This document shows, one piece after another, positions 35,676-44,815 of a stretch of 64,000 bases of DNA. Position 1 is the first letter of the stretch; every line of letters starts with the position of its first letter. A program made the position numbers and the translations under genes. Source of the DNA: Motilimonas pumila (GTDB lineage: Bacteria > Pseudomonadota > Gammaproteobacteria > Enterobacterales > CBDFNC01); assembly GCF_003596335.1 (NCBI RefSeq), contig NZ_QZCH01000003.1, positions 1 through 64,000 of the forward strand, written 5' to 3'. The notes below the pieces were generated by a model, which was given only the letters and a program-made list of their open reading frames with translations, was not told the origin of the DNA and ran no database searches.

Positions 35676-38600
35676 TATGCGTTCTCCTCTGCGCTTGCTG
35701 CTGGTGCAGGCATCGCCTCTGAATTTTGTTGTTGCTCTTGTTTTTGATAAGCCAGTTTGTATAACGCAGGCATAACGAAGAGCGACAAGAAAGTAGCTGC
35801 TGCTAGGCCACCAATAATGGTTGCTGCCATTTGGTCAAATAACAAATCTGTTAGTAGTGGTATCATACCTAGCATAGTCGTTAGCGCGCCCATTGAGATG
35901 GCCATGGTGCGATTCATGGTGGCTTCTTTGATGGCGTCAGATAGGCTCATGCCGTTGCGACGTTCTAATTCAATTTGGTCCATTAACACGATGCCGTTTT
36001 TGATGATCATGCCTGACAGACAAATCACCCCAACCAGCGCCATAAATCCAAAGGCTTTGTCGGTCAGTAGTAGCATGGCAACCACCCCAGTAAAGGCCAA
36101 TGGTAAGGTGCCAAAGATAATGGCTGGCTGTTTAAAGCCGTTGAACATCAACACCATGATAATCAGCATCACTAATAGTGCGTGGGGCAGCTTGGATAAA
36201 GTATCAACAATGGCTTTGTTCTCATCGTAGTACTCACCGCCCCATTTCAAGCTGTAACCGTAAGGCAGCTCAATGGCTTCGATGGCTTCACGGCTGTGTT
36301 CTCTTGCCAGTGCTACCGTGGTGCCTTCAACCCCGGCTTGTACTGTAATGGTTGGCACTCTGTCACGACGCCAAATCATCGATTCTTCAGTATCAAATTC
36401 GAAGCCGTCAACAAGCTGGCCTAGCGGTACTGAGTGAATACCTAGTAGCGACTGCACTGGTAAGCTATCTAAGTCGCCTAAGGTAACGTCGATGCCGCGT
36501 ACCTGAATGGGGATGATTTCATCACCTCGCTTCATTTGGCTTAACGGGAAGCCTTCTGAAGCACGTTTAAGTGCCAGCGCAATGTCGGTACGGTTAATAC
36601 CGGCGCGTCTTGCTTGGTCTTCGTTGATGATTGGCTTCACCACTTTACTCTGTTGGCGCCAGTCGTCGCGAATGTACTTCGCATTGGGATTTTGTGCCAA
36701 GATGGCTTGAGCTTGCTGTGAGAGCTGGCGTAAGACCACAGGATCTGGACCACTGAAACGGGCTTCGATACTGAACTTATCAGAGGTGGCCAGTTTCAGA
36801 GCACGAAAGCGTGGTTCGGCGTGAGGAAACTGCTGCTTTAACCAAACGTCACCGCGTTTAACCAGTTCTTGAATCGCGGCGTAATCCACCGTGTTAATCA
36901 AGATTTGACCATATGCAGGGTCGAGAGGCTCTGGCTCAACCGTTACCGAGAAGCGAGGTGCGCTTGCGCCCACATAACTTGAGAAGTTCTTTACTTCTGG
37001 TTGTTGTAATAACCAGGTTTCAATCTTCTTCATGTCGGCAGAGGTTTGCTCAATTTGAGCGCCATTAGGTAGCCAGTAATCCAAGAATACAATGGCACGG
37101 TCTGACGATGGCATAAATACCACACGCACCATAGGAATTAATAAGATGGTGATAGCAATCAGTGGGATAACGGCAGACAAACCTTTTTTCGGATTGTCGA
37201 CCATCCAGTTGACTGCTTGGCGATAGCCACGTTCAAACTTGGTTGGGGCTTTATTTGCACCATTGGTATCTGGCTTAAGCCATAACCAACACATCAATAC
37301 AGTGACGGTGACGGCGACTAACCAAGACAGTAGCAGCGAAGACATCATGATTTGTGGTACTGACAACGAGAACTCAGATGCGTCGGTATTTGAAATCAAT
37401 ACTGGCAGCGTACCCATCATGGCGATAATAGTCGCGGCAAATAATGGAATTGCGGTTTCTTTTACCGCTTCGATACCGGCTTTGGTGCGCTCTATGCCTT
37501 TGTTAATTTTTACGATGAACAGGTCAACAATGACGATGGCGTTGTCCACCAACATGCCCAGCGCCAGGATAAAGCTGCCCAGAGATACACGTTGCAGGTC
37601 AATGTTATTGAAGTTCATGTAAACCAAGGTGCATAAAATGGTTATCAGTAAGCTTGAGCCGACAATCAGCGCACTCTTAATGCCCATAAACACCCATAAT
37701 ACGACCACTACTATCAACACACTTTCAAGCAGGTTAGACACAAAGTTGTTGATGGATTTTGTGACTTCATCTGGCTGAAAGGCGATGTCTTCTACCTCTA
37801 CGCCGATGGGCGCAGTTTGTTTAAAGTCGCTGATGGTTTGACGCAGTTGGTCGCCAAGGGACACCACGTTGACGCCGCTTACTGGGCTAACCGCGATGGT
37901 GATGGCATTTTTACCATTGTAACGGCTGATGCTCAGAGGTGGCTCTTGATAACCCATAGAGATGTCGGCGATATCGCCTAACCGAATCAAGCCCGTGCTT
38001 ACATCACCGACGCCGCCTTTAATCATAAAGTTGCTGATGTCGGCAACAGATTGAAATGCGCTGCTTTGCTCAATGCGAACGCGCTCAATACCGGCTTTAA
38101 ACCTACCCGCATCATAAATGGCGTTTTGGCTGTTTAGCTGGCTGATGACTTGCCCAGCTGACAGCTTGTATTGGGCTAAGCGCTCTTCAGGTAAGTCAAT
38201 GTTGACCACTTGTTGTTGCACGCCGTGCAGCTCAATCTTTTTGATGCCTTTAACCGCTTTTAGGCGACGCTGTAGCTCTTGGGCGTGGTCTTTAAGCTCT
38301 GCCATGGGGATGCCTTCACCCGTAATCGCAAACAGCATGCCGTAGACTTCTGAGAACTCGTCTTGCACTATGCTGATTTGCGCCGTGGTGGGCAGTTGCA
38401 GTTTGACGTCAGCAATTTTACGACGCAGTAAATCCCACTCTTGTGGCAGTTCACTTGACTGTGTGGTCTCCACTAAGTCAACAAAAATCATTGACATACC
38501 TGGCTTCGACAAAGAGCGTAGCTCATCAAGTGAGGCCATTTCTTGTAGTTTGGTTTCGACTTTATCTGTGACTTGTTGCTCCACTTCTTTGGCAGAGGCG

Positions 38601-38758
38601 CCAGGGTAAAGGGTGACCACAACCGCGCTTTTAACGGTAAAAGTAGGGTCTTCTAACTTACCTAAGTTGAAGTAAGATGCGATGCCTGCAATCACACATA
38701 AGACGGTAAAGAAACCGACAAAAGTGCGTTGTCTTAGGGCGAATTCTGCGATATTCAT
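35675..38758 (-). CDS. RND-family efflux permease
   Basis: The 1027-residue inner-membrane transporter has the usual layout: helix 1, a large periplasmic loop, helices 2-7, a second periplasmic loop and helices 8-12. Motifs include the N-terminal FFTVLCVIAGIASY, YPGASAKEVEQQVT, the helix 4 segment LGMLVDNAIVIVDLFI with the proton-relay Asp, and the second-half LVGVICLSGMIIKNGIVLMDQ. It belongs to the HAE1-like branch that exports hydrophobic toxicants; the specific substrate cannot be deduced. It lies 9 nt after the fusion-protein gene and overlaps the outer-membrane factor by one base. Confidence 0.95.
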   Translation of the reverse strand: MNIAEFALRQRTFVGFFTVLCVIAGIASYFNLGKLEDPTFTVKSAVVVTLYPGASAKEVEQQVTDKVETKLQEMASLDELRSLSKPGMSMIFVDLVETTQSSELPQEWDLLRRKIADVKLQLPTTAQISIVQDEFSEVYGMLFAITGEGIPMAELKDHAQELQRRLKAVKGIKKIELHGVQQQVVNIDLPEERLAQYKLSAGQVISQLNSQNAIYDAGRFKAGIERVRIEQSSAFQSVADISNFMIKGGVGDVSTGLIRLGDIADISMGYQEPPLSISRYNGKNAITIAVSPVSGVNVVSLGDQLRQTISDFKQTAPIGVEVEDIAFQPDEVTKSINNFVSNLLESVLIVVVVLWVFMGIKSALIVGSSLLITILCTLVYMNFNNIDLQRVSLGSFILALGMLVDNAIVIVDLFIVKINKGIERTKAGIEAVKETAIPLFAATIIAMMGTLPVLISNTDASEFSLSVPQIMMSSLLLSWLVAVTVTVLMCWLWLKPDTNGANKAPTKFERGYRQAVNWMVDNPKKGLSAVIPLIAITILLIPMVRVVFMPSSDRAIVFLDYWLPNGAQIEQTSADMKKIETWLLQQPEVKNFSSYVGASAPRFSVTVEPEPLDPAYGQILINTVDYAAIQELVKRGDVWLKQQFPHAEPRFRALKLATSDKFSIEARFSGPDPVVLRQLSQQAQAILAQNPNAKYIRDDWRQQSKVVKPIINEDQARRAGINRTDIALALKRASEGFPLSQMKRGDEIIPIQVRGIDVTLGDLDSLPVQSLLGIHSVPLGQLVDGFEFDTEESMIWRRDRVPTITVQAGVEGTTVALAREHSREAIEAIELPYGYSLKWGGEYYDENKAIVDTLSKLPHALLVMLIIMVLMFNGFKQPAIIFGTLPLAFTGVVAMLLLTDKAFGFMALVGVICLSGMIIKNGIVLMDQIELERRNGMSLSDAIKEATMNRTMAISMGALTTMLGMIPLLTDLLFDQMAATIIGGLAAATFLSLFVMPALYKLAYQKQEQQQNSEAMPAPAASAEENA

Positions 38759-38767
38759 GGCCGCCTC

Positions 38768-39853
38768 CTATTGCTTATCAGCGAAGATAAGTTCGCCAAC
38801 AGCTTGTTCTGGTTTCAGAAAACCCACGCCTGAGGTGATGATAATGTCACCTTGTTGTAACTCACCGCTGACACAGATTTCGTCGTCGAGCATCTTACTG
38901 ACGTTCACTGCGTGTGGGATGGCTTGTTGTTGTGTTACGCCATAGACATAGTGCTGTCCTTCACGCTTAAACACGGTGGAATATGGCAAGCAAAAAACGT
39001 TTGCGGCGCTGCCAAAATCTGCTTCTACAATGACAGACTTGCCGGGTAATGCTCTTTCATCTGTTTGGGTTAGGGTGAAAGTGACGGTGTAAGTTTGCTT
39101 AATCGCGTGTGGCACTGTGCCCACCTCTTTGGCTACGGCGGTCAGCTTATCGGTTTTGCCATGCCAGAAAATTTCCGCCGCTTGGCCTTGGTGAAAGTGT
39201 TGAATCAAACTTTCAGGAACATCAATCACGGCTTCTAGTTCGTCCGGGCGATGAACTTTAAAAACCGGCACGCCAGGCAATACTTGCTCAAATTGTTCGG
39301 CGTGCTGCGCGCCAATAACACCATCAAATGGCGCTCGTAAGGTGGTGTAACGAATAGCGTCTTCGGCTTTGGTAATGTTTTGTTGCACTATGCTGATGGC
39401 CGCTTTGGTGCGCTCATAGGCACTGCGAGCACGATCTAAGTTGACCGTTGCAATGGCATTTTCTGAGATGGCTTGTTTAACACGGCGCAGCTCTGACTCG
39501 GCCAGTTTGTGACTAGATTCTGCTTCAGCTAAGCGGGCTTGCAGTTCAAGTAAAGCCACTTGGTAATCGTGTGGATCAAGCTGGGCTAATATTTGGCCTT
39601 TAATCACGTGATCGCCAGGGGCGACAAATACGGTTTCTATGGTGCCCGGCACGCGAAATGCCACTTCGGCTTTGGCGGCTGATTGCAGGCTACCCGCGAA
39701 GTATTGCTGGTATTTGGCTTTATGGTCACCGAGTTCAATCACGTTAACTGGACGAGGACTTTTATCGACAGCTTGGACCTGACTATCTGTGCATCCTGTC
39801 AACGCGACCGTGAGTGTGATAGCGAGGATACTGAGTTGAGTAGGGTTGTTCAT
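38768..39853 (-). CDS. RND efflux periplasmic adaptor (membrane fusion protein)
   Basis: The 361-residue lipoprotein (lipobox ALTGC) contains the lipoyl-like half motifs (VFVAPGDHVIKGQILAQLDP and ...IRYTTLRAPFDGVIGAQ), an alpha-helical hairpin (about 90-150) and beta-barrel and membrane-proximal domains, as in AcrA/MexA adaptors. ATG 39853 is chosen because GAGGT precedes it and it gives a normal lipoprotein signal. It heads the efflux operon. A pair of TTACTAGT boxes lies 144-173 bp upstream, in a region shared with the divergent sensor-kinase gene. Confidence 0.94.
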   Translation of the reverse strand: MNNPTQLSILAITLTVALTGCTDSQVQAVDKSPRPVNVIELGDHKAKYQQYFAGSLQSAAKAEVAFRVPGTIETVFVAPGDHVIKGQILAQLDPHDYQVALLELQARLAEAESSHKLAESELRRVKQAISENAIATVNLDRARSAYERTKAAISIVQQNITKAEDAIRYTTLRAPFDGVIGAQHAEQFEQVLPGVPVFKVHRPDELEAVIDVPESLIQHFHQGQAAEIFWHGKTDKLTAVAKEVGTVPHAIKQTYTVTFTLTQTDERALPGKSVIVEADFGSAANVFCLPYSTVFKREGQHYVYGVTQQQAIPHAVNVSKMLDDEICVSGELQQGDIIITSGVGFLKPEQAVGELIFADKQ

Positions 39854-39996
39854 AATGTTGACCTCTTTCACGTATTGCGAGTGATAGTGTTAAAACTAAA
39901 AAGTGCCTTTTAAAATTGTCTGTTAAGCAATCATGGAAGGCTTTTATTTGATGTTTTCATTATCGACTTGAGGCCATTGATTGGTAACTGGGGGAG

Positions 39997-40026
39997 TTAC
40001 TAGTAAGGGCTAGAAAATTTACTAGT
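39997..40026. promoter_or_regulatory. Paired TTACTAGT boxes, 22 bp apart (site pair 1)
   Basis: TTACTAGT occurs at 39997-40004 (within the perfect palindrome TTACTAGTAA) and at 40019-40026. The starts are exactly 22 bp apart. The pair lies between the divergent efflux operon and sensor-kinase genes. The same arrangement occurs at 44714-44743 and 46507-46536. I infer binding by the local NarL-type regulator. Confidence 0.7.
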
Positions 40027-40145
40027 TCGATGCTTTGCCAAAGTGATGGCTCGGCTAAACTGAGAAGGCGGTATCTTCACCTTTAATATTTCAAGGTGTT
40101 ATGCTTGCTTTGGCTGATCAGTGAAAGCAATCAAGGAGTACGAGG

Positions 40146-43100
40146 TTGAAATTTGGAATGCATGGCAAAGCTGTTAGCTTGATATATAGCTGGCTCATAT
40201 TGACTTTTTGGTTGGCTTTACCCACTCAAGCAGCTGAGCGTGACAACTTAAATATTGGCGTGGCCAAAAAAGGCTGGGCACCGTTTGAATTGGTTGAGAA
40301 TGGCCAGCCAAGCGGTTACTTGGTTGATTACATGGAGCTGGTGGCAAAACAGGCCGATATATCGATAAACTGGCATCTGGTAAAAGATCGCGCCGCGTTA
40401 TTACAGGCCGCCCAAAGCGGTGAACATGACCTGATAACCTATGGCGCCAAGGTTGATAAATACCGAGATAACTTTGTCTTTGGTAAAGAAATTTTACCGC
40501 GTTACATCACAGCTTTTAAAAATGAAGCCAAACAGGGACAATTTAATTTAGACACCATAGCCAACTGGGTGGTGGCTTCTCCGAAAGACTATCAAACTAC
40601 GCGTTTACTCCAGCAGCGCTACCCTGAGATCAAAATATATGAAACCTTAAACGTCTCTGATTCTATCGTGGCGGTGGCCAGTGGTCAGGCTGATATTGCG
40701 TTTGCAGATCTTGCGGTTGGCCAAGATGCTTTAGGTCGTGGCTTTTTCTCTAATATAGTGATTGAGCCCGCTCCTGGTTACGTTAAAGACCTGTTTCTAC
40801 CGATTCATATTCTTTATAACAACGCCTTGCCAGCAGCCTTGATTGACCGGCTTGAAACTGCAAGGGAGCAAATCAGCCCAGGAGAAGTCACCAAGCTGCA
40901 AGACAAGTGGCGCTTAAAAGCCAACTTTAATGGCCTTTCGCTGACGGATGAAGAGCTCACTTGGATAGCCAGTGCGCCGCCGATAAAGATCCCAGCGTAC
41001 ACAGATTTGGATCCGTTTAGCTTTGAGAAAGATGGCAAGGTTGTCGGCTTTACGATGGACTATATTCAGCTACTGAGTAAAAAAACGGGTTTGAAGTTTG
41101 AGGTGGTCAAGGGCCATGAATGGACCGAGCATGTATTAATGGCGCAAGGGCGTCACTTGGACATACTGCACATGGTGCGCCGACGGGAAGACTTAGCTCA
41201 GTTTATGACCTTTTCTACCAGTTACCTGACTAGCTCTCCTATGGTGCTTTATAGCCGCGAAGAGCAACAAGAAATCTCGTCTATCGAGCAATTAAAAGGG
41301 TTAACCTTAGCGGTGACTCGAGACTACATAGAGCAGCGCTATATCAGTGAGCACTACCCAGAGCAGCAACTTTTGCTGGTGGACTCAACCGGCGAAGGCT
41401 TAAATGCCGTGCTGAAAGGAGACGCCGACTATTACCTTTGCGGTGCAACGACTTGCGATACCTACATATACCAAAACTTCCTGTCTAACTTAGCGGTTAC
41501 TGGCCACTTGGGCATTGAAGCGTTATCAAAAACCCAAGCCGTGAAAATGGCGGTGCGCAGCGACTGGCCGATTCTGACAGCTATCATTGATAAAGCCATT
41601 TTGTCGGTGACGCCAAATGAATTAAAGCAACTTAAAGACAAATGGTTAACCCGCGTTTCTCGTGAGCGACTGGTGATAGAGTCGCTGACCAAAGAAGAAG
41701 AAGCGTGGATCCGTAATAACCGTCGTTTGGCGTTCAGTTCACCGTTAAAGGCGGCCCCGTTTGGCTTTATTACCGATGACGAGGAGCTAGGTGGTATCGC
41801 TTACGATATTTTGCGCCGTTTCCAACAGCAATACGACATTGATATTCATTTGGTTAAGTATAACTCTTGGCCCAATACCCTGAATGCTCTGATTGATGGC
41901 AGCGTTGATTTCATTCCTACCATGGATGTCACGCCTGAGCGTAAAAAGCACATGCTTTTCACTGATCCCATTATTGATATTAACTTTGCTGTATTTGGCA
42001 TGTTAGATAAGCCTATTGTTGATGACCTCACCGATATGAAGAACTTGCGTATCGGTATGACCAAAGGCAGTGGTATAGCCGAGCAACTGCAAACGGACTA
42101 CCCCCACTTGAGGTTGATAAGCTACGGCAACTTGCAAGACAAAATACTGGCGTTAGCAGAAGGGGAGGTGGACGTTATTATTGAGAATCCGCTGACCATT
42201 GAGTATCAAACCACCTTGTTGGATCTTGAAGGCATCGTCGAAGTCGCGCCTACGCCTTACAAGTTAGAGATAGCTATCGGCGTGCACCCTTCAAAGCCTG
42301 AGCTGGTGAGTTTGTTGAATAAAACATTGGCCAGTATCAGTGATCAACAAATGACGTTGATCATCGATAAGTGGAGTCATTTACGTGTGGTGGAGAAAAA
42401 AGACTGGCTGAGCATTCTTTCTTGGGTGATTGGGACTGCCGTTATCTTGTTAACCACGGTGTTGCTATTTAGCTACTTTAAACGCCGTCAAACTTTGCAG
42501 GTATTAAAGCGTACCAGTGACAACCTGAAAAATGCCCAGCGGGTTGCCAAGCTAGGCAGTTTTGCTATTAACCAAGAAAACATGCTACTTGAACTCTCTT
42601 CTGAAGCCGCCAAAATGCTGGGTGTGGCGAAAGGTAAGACCTTGTCGCGTACCCAATACGTGCAAATGATTGCCGAGCAAGATCGTGCCGACTATGTGCA
42701 GGCACTTAATCAAGCTTTGAATACCGGCCTGCTCAATCAAGAGTACCGTCTTATTACCGGAACTGGCGAAAAATGGCTCAATGAAATTGCCGAGTTAAGC
42801 TTTGACCCGCAAGGTAAATTAGTGTCTGGGGCTGCGACCATTCAAGATATCAGCTTATTTAAAGCCAGTGAGGCGGAAGTATTAGAAAACCAAGCTGAAT
42901 TGCGTAATCTCACGTCTAAGTTACTCAGTGTGCAAGAGGAAGAGCGTAAGCGGGTCGCGCGTGACTTGCACGATGATCTAAGCCAGCGGTTAGCGGTGAT
43001 TGCGATTGACGCGGGCACCTTGTTGCACAAGGTAGAAGACGATAGCGTGAAAGGCACGTTGCAGAAAATCAAACAAGACCTGGTGCGCATAGCCGAAGAT

Positions 43101-43553
43101 ACCCACAGTTTGTCGCGGCGGTTACATCCGTCCATTCTAGACGACTTAGGTTTAATTGACGCGCTGCGCTCTGAAATAGATAATTTTCAAAAGCGTGAGC
43201 AGATCCGCGTGGATTTTTTCCACTCAGCCAAAGGATTTCAGGCCGACAAAGACGTGGCGTTAGTGCTGTTTCGTATTGTCCAAGAGGGGTTGCGAAATAT
43301 CGCTAAATACTCAGAAGCTTCCAAAGCCGTGGTCAGCATTAATCTGGTGAAGGATTTATTGATCTTACAAGTGCAAGATGATGGCATGGGGTTTGACGTG
43401 GTAGAGGCCAAACGTTCACCAGGACTAGGCTTACAGAGCATGATGGAGCGGGCTAGGTTGATTAATGCTGAGCTTGAAATCGTTTCTGTGGAGAACAAAG
43501 GCACCACCATAGAGCTGCAAGTGCCCCTTGAGCAAAGCCAACAAGCAGATTAA
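40146..43553 (+). CDS. Sensor histidine kinase with three periplasmic solute-binding domains
   Basis: This 1135-residue inner-membrane kinase has a signal sequence, then three consecutive family-3 solute-binding (Venus flytrap) domains (about 30-262, 272-510 and 515-750), as in BvgS, which has two. A membrane helix (about 756-778), a PAS domain (about 790-900), and a HisKA_3 region with RDLHDDLSQR (His near 942) follow, then a NarX-type ATPase domain (GLRNIAKYSEA, DDGMGFD, GLGLQSMMERA). It lacks receiver and Hpt domains. The start is TTG 40146: AAGGAG lies 7 nt upstream, whereas ATG 40158 has no good site. The partner is probably the NarL-type regulator at 46628-47263. Confidence 0.92.
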   Translation: MKFGMHGKAVSLIYSWLILTFWLALPTQAAERDNLNIGVAKKGWAPFELVENGQPSGYLVDYMELVAKQADISINWHLVKDRAALLQAAQSGEHDLITYGAKVDKYRDNFVFGKEILPRYITAFKNEAKQGQFNLDTIANWVVASPKDYQTTRLLQQRYPEIKIYETLNVSDSIVAVASGQADIAFADLAVGQDALGRGFFSNIVIEPAPGYVKDLFLPIHILYNNALPAALIDRLETAREQISPGEVTKLQDKWRLKANFNGLSLTDEELTWIASAPPIKIPAYTDLDPFSFEKDGKVVGFTMDYIQLLSKKTGLKFEVVKGHEWTEHVLMAQGRHLDILHMVRRREDLAQFMTFSTSYLTSSPMVLYSREEQQEISSIEQLKGLTLAVTRDYIEQRYISEHYPEQQLLLVDSTGEGLNAVLKGDADYYLCGATTCDTYIYQNFLSNLAVTGHLGIEALSKTQAVKMAVRSDWPILTAIIDKAILSVTPNELKQLKDKWLTRVSRERLVIESLTKEEEAWIRNNRRLAFSSPLKAAPFGFITDDEELGGIAYDILRRFQQQYDIDIHLVKYNSWPNTLNALIDGSVDFIPTMDVTPERKKHMLFTDPIIDINFAVFGMLDKPIVDDLTDMKNLRIGMTKGSGIAEQLQTDYPHLRLISYGNLQDKILALAEGEVDVIIENPLTIEYQTTLLDLEGIVEVAPTPYKLEIAIGVHPSKPELVSLLNKTLASISDQQMTLIIDKWSHLRVVEKKDWLSILSWVIGTAVILLTTVLLFSYFKRRQTLQVLKRTSDNLKNAQRVAKLGSFAINQENMLLELSSEAAKMLGVAKGKTLSRTQYVQMIAEQDRADYVQALNQALNTGLLNQEYRLITGTGEKWLNEIAELSFDPQGKLVSGAATIQDISLFKASEAEVLENQAELRNLTSKLLSVQEEERKRVARDLHDDLSQRLAVIAIDAGTLLHKVEDDSVKGTLQKIKQDLVRIAEDTHSLSRRLHPSILDDLGLIDALRSEIDNFQKREQIRVDFFHSAKGFQADKDVALVLFRIVQEGLRNIAKYSEASKAVVSINLVKDLLILQVQDDGMGFDVVEAKRSPGLGLQSMMERARLINAELEIVSVENKGTTIELQVPLEQSQQAD

Positions 43554-43567
43554 AGCTGGCTTAAAAG

Positions 43568-43600
43568 CATCGCCTGGCCTTGGTATAGAGCCAGGCGATG
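43568..43600. terminator. Hairpin between convergent kinase and barrel genes
   Basis: CATCGCCTGGC (43568-43578) and GCCAGGCGATG (43590-43600) form a perfect 11-bp stem with an 11-nt loop just after the kinase stop. No T tract follows. It may be a weak bidirectional terminator. Confidence 0.55.
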
Positions 43601-43646
43601 AACACCAACCAAAGCTAAGCTGGTAAATGCTGGTGTAAACGCCGGC

Positions 43647-44615
43647 TCAGTCCCAGAAATAACGCAGTGTAGTCGCGAAATAAATATCTGTGCTGTTATC
43701 CATATTGACGATGTTTTCTGTCATAGAAAGTTCCAGTGCAAATTGGTTACGACGGTAACGATACCCAGCCACTACTTCTTGGGTGGCATCACCAAATGCG
43801 CTGTTATCATCTAATACTCCTTCGTATACATGGTATTGCAAAATTACGCCGTGGCGCTCGTTAAACTGATAACCGTAACCTGCGGCGAAGCTCCAAGAGT
43901 GTTTGTTGATGGGGGCGTCAAATACGATAGCGCCGTCGTTTCTGTGACTATAACCAAGAGAGCTGAATACGCCATGAGCGCGATGACGAAATGAGTAGTT
44001 CAGCTGTACGCCTTGCTCAAAACTGCTGCGTTTGAAAGTACCGCTGGGTACGTCATTGTAATACAAACTGCCACCTATGGCCCAAGCGTGTCGCTCACTG
44101 GCATAAAGTTGGTATTGCAGGTAACCATGAAACTCACTGCTCATGGTGTCATTTTCGAAATCCGGCAGTTCCATACCGTATGCGTGTGAAGCCATGCTAA
44201 AGCGGTGGTCGCTGACTTCATCGCGGCCATTTTGGCCCATTCCTACTAAGTCGTGAAAATCTTTGGTGAGGCCGTCTAATTTGTTATCGCCAGCCCAAGC
44301 ATAGCGATACATGACTTCAGCTGAGAGTTTGTCGTTTATCTGGTAGTTGACGCCAACAAAGGCTTGGTTTTGATAATAATCAAGTTCAAATTCTGCGCTT
44401 TGTGCCCATACACTGCCTGCTGCGATGCCGGCAAACACTTCGTGGCCTTGGTCGTGAAACGCGCTGCGCAGTTGCGGTGTAAACGATAAGGATTGGTAGG
44501 GTGAAGCCGCGTAGGTTCGCAGTGGCATAAGGTTGGCTTGAGCGAGTCCTGACATTGCTGATAACGCGGTAACCGCAAGGTATTGGCTTAAACGAATAAA
44601 AGGGCGAGTATTCAT
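43647..44615 (-). CDS. Outer-membrane beta-barrel protein (OmpP1/porin-like), unknown substrate
   Basis: From ATG 44615 (AAGGAA 7 nt upstream) the product has 322 residues with a signal peptide (cleavage near LAQA|NLM). An upstream in-frame start would add 13 basic residues and is less likely. The mature part alternates polar and aromatic residues in about 12-14 strands and ends in a terminal strand LRYFWD. FVGVNYQINDKLSAEVMYRY and GYGYQFNERHGVILQYHVYEG are typical barrel strands; the style resembles FadL/OmpP1-type transporters. The promoter carries the paired TTACCAGT boxes, so it is a probable member of the two-component regulon. Confidence 0.82.
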   Translation of the reverse strand: MNTRPFIRLSQYLAVTALSAMSGLAQANLMPLRTYAASPYQSLSFTPQLRSAFHDQGHEVFAGIAAGSVWAQSAEFELDYYQNQAFVGVNYQINDKLSAEVMYRYAWAGDNKLDGLTKDFHDLVGMGQNGRDEVSDHRFSMASHAYGMELPDFENDTMSSEFHGYLQYQLYASERHAWAIGGSLYYNDVPSGTFKRSSFEQGVQLNYSFRHRAHGVFSSLGYSHRNDGAIVFDAPINKHSWSFAAGYGYQFNERHGVILQYHVYEGVLDDNSAFGDATQEVVAGYRYRRNQFALELSMTENIVNMDNSTDIYFATTLRYFWD

Positions 44616-44713
44616 GGCGTATTTCCTTATTGAACGTCTTGGGTTCAATCTCATTGGCTTTAGTTGATATAGGAAATCTTATTTTGATTGGGGCGAAATG
44701 ATGACTCGAAAAA

Positions 44714-44743
44714 TTACCAGTGCTGAGCTGGTGATTTACCAGT
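44714..44743. promoter_or_regulatory. Paired TTACCAGT boxes, 22 bp apart (site pair 2)
   Basis: TTACCAGT occurs at 44714-44721 and again at 44736-44743, starts exactly 22 bp apart, about 100 bp upstream of the barrel start codon. The first box sits in the string CTCGAAAAATTACCAGTGC, which recurs at the DUF3302 promoter. No strong -35 box follows toward the gene, consistent with activator dependence. Confidence 0.7.
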
Positions 44744-44760
44744 TGTTATTAAGGGCAAAC

Positions 44761-44797
44761 AAAAACGCCTTTTTTACAACATAAAAAGGCGTTTTTT
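44761..44797 (-). terminator. Intrinsic terminator of the DUF3302-HlyD operon
   Basis: AAAACGCCTTTTT-TACAACAT-AAAAAGGCGTTTT is an almost continuous stem with a T tract when read on the minus strand. It lies 19 nt after the HlyD-like stop and separates it from the paired boxes of the barrel promoter. Confidence 0.88.
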
Positions 44798-44815
44798 GAG
44801 AGGGCTACAGATTCG

